NCBI GenBank assembly: GCA_946478895.1
Contig: CAMLDY010000145.1
Location: 1 to 5,534, forward strand
Source: an uncultured Gemmatimonadota bacterium
GTDB taxonomy: Bacteria > Gemmatimonadota > Gemmatimonadetes > Gemmatimonadales > Gemmatimonadaceae
Direction of reading: 5' to 3'
Length of the DNA stretch: 5,534 bases
Positions 4,852-5,534 of this stretch are shown one piece after another. The position numbers and the translations under genes are program-made. The notes beneath the pieces were generated by a model that made no database searches, was not told the origin of the DNA, and was given only the letters and a program-made list of their open reading frames with translations. The stretch's first letter is position 1. Every line of letters begins with the position of its first letter.

Positions 4852-5484
4852 CTACTCAGGCCTCACCGCGCAGGTATAGAGCCTCCAGTCTGAATCGGGC
4901 GCCGCGACAGCAGCGATGTAGCTCGGTCGAGGCGCGAAAAGCCTGTGGGTTAGGCGCCCGTTCTGCGTCGCTTTTTCCGGCCCCGACCATATTCCCCGAC
5001 CCTCAGCCTTGAGCCTTGCCTCGCGCACTACCCAGGATCGCAGAAACGCGGTGTTGCGCTCGTTGGGCGCCGTGTCCACCAGAGAACGCAGCTCCGCCTC
5101 GGACATGAAGCGCTGGGCGACATCGAGAAGTCGCCGCACCGGCCGCTCATTCTCGACATCGACGCCGACCGGACGGTCAGGAGAAAAAGCAAACAGTCCC
5201 AGGTCCGCGGAGTGCGAGATGTTGAAGTGGATGTCGTCGCGATCATCGAGTGACGGCTTGCCGGAGCTGCCGTAGCGGAAGCGCAGCTTGTTCGCGGCCG
5301 TTCCCGTGTAGCCGGCGAGGAGCTCGCGCAGAATTCCGCGGGCGACGATGAAGCGGCGCGCGGAATTGGGAGAGAGGGTCGTGGCGCGATTCCTCTCTTC
5401 GCTCGGAAGCAGGCGCGACAGAGCGTCGTATCGCTCGTTGCTGACGTCGAGCGATGCGACCCACACCTGAACCTCTTCGGTCAT
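4852..5484 (-). CDS. Sfp-type 4'-phosphopantetheinyl transferase
   Basis: The enzyme transfers 4'-phosphopantetheine from coenzyme A to a conserved Ser of acyl, peptidyl or aryl carrier proteins. With the ATG at 5484 it has 210 residues, slightly short for the Sfp type (about 220-250). Motifs in order: FNISHS (87-92), GVDVE (107-111) with Mg-binding Asp109 and Glu111, and WVVREARLKAEGRG (151-164) with Glu155 and Lys159. The first Lys of the usual WxxKExxxK is Arg154, a conservative change. The N-terminal MTEEVQVWVASLD looks like a normal beginning for the family. However, the frame stays open upstream to a TTG at 5532 and may run past the window edge, and no good ribosome binding site precedes 5484. 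The true 5' end may therefore lie further right. No carrier protein, NRPS or PKS gene is visible, so its client is unknown; a role in fatty acid or secondary metabolism is possible. Confidence 0.92.
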   Translation of the reverse strand: MTEEVQVWVASLDVSNERYDALSRLLPSEERNRATTLSPNSARRFIVARGILRELLAGYTGTAANKLRFRYGSSGKPSLDDRDDIHFNISHSADLGLFAFSPDRPVGVDVENERPVRRLLDVAQRFMSEAELRSLVDTAPNERNTAFLRSWVVREARLKAEGRGIWSGPEKATQNGRLTHRLFAPRPSYIAAVAAPDSDWRLYTCAVRPE

Positions 5485-5493
5485 CAGCTCAAG

Positions 5494-5511
5494 CGATGTC
5501 AATGATGTCAA
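5494..5511 (-). repeat. 9-base tandem direct repeat at the phosphopantetheinyl transferase 5' end
   Basis: The minus strand reads TTGACATCA then TTGACATCG, two adjacent 9-mers with one difference. If translation starts upstream of 5484 they encode Leu-Thr-Ser twice. If it starts at 5484 they lie in the leader. Each contains TTGACA, the sigma-70 -35 consensus, but no -10 element follows at the right distance. Confidence 0.6.
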
Positions 5512-5534
5512 CTTCGGCTCTCCCTCCGACAATC

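Noticed and set aside
5494..5511. Two TTGACA hexamers as -35 promoter elements
   Set aside because: No TATAAT-like sequence follows at 16-18 bases, and the position falls in or at the edge of the coding frame.

Overview
The window is GC-rich and coding-dense. Its best-supported content is five protein-coding genes; to their left is a non-coding stretch of about 460 bases filled with mobile-element debris and repeats. Three things point to a soil-type bacterium, possibly Gemmatimonadota: a lipoprotein with a Cys-Gly-Gly-Asp start followed by a long poly-glycine linker, a bacterial deoxyhypusine-synthase-like protein, and an alkaline-phosphatase-fold hydrolase with an FPSVTGPAYAPF signature. 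This is an inference from protein style; no rRNA or marker gene confirms it.

Layout. (1) Positions 1-464 contain no intact gene. They hold the first 19 codons of an IS110-family transposase with its ribosome binding site and a hairpin-bearing upstream region, running on the minus strand. The transposase breaks off into unrelated sequence. Three diverged copies of one repeat module are also present; two of them face each other as a long imperfect inverted repeat that abuts the end of the next gene. (2) Positions 465-2802, minus strand: a LOG-family nucleotide-monophosphate phosphoribohydrolase followed by a deoxyhypusine-synthase-family enzyme. Their reading frames overlap by 14 bases, so they are almost certainly co-transcribed. 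(3) Positions 2817-4253, plus strand: a metal-dependent phosphodiesterase/phosphatase of the alkaline phosphatase superfamily, divergent from the LOG gene with essentially no intergenic space. (4) Positions 4261-4710, minus strand: a small type-1 copper protein (cupredoxin) carried as a lipoprotein. It converges on the phosphodiesterase with only 7 bases between the stop codons. (5) Positions 4852-5484 or longer, minus strand: an Sfp-type 4'-phosphopantetheinyl transferase whose 5' end lies at or past the window edge.

How the genes fit together. Only the LOG and deoxyhypusine-synthase-like genes form a clear operon. The first probably cleaves or recycles nucleoside monophosphates and the second probably moves an aminobutyl group in polyamine metabolism; no shared pathway is evident. 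The phosphodiesterase, cupredoxin and phosphopantetheinyl transferase look like independent housekeeping or accessory genes. The most unusual part is the repeat and IS110 mosaic at 1-464. One repeat copy appears to run into the last codons of the deoxyhypusine-synthase-like gene and may supply its stop codon. No complete defence system, CRISPR array, tRNA or rRNA was seen.
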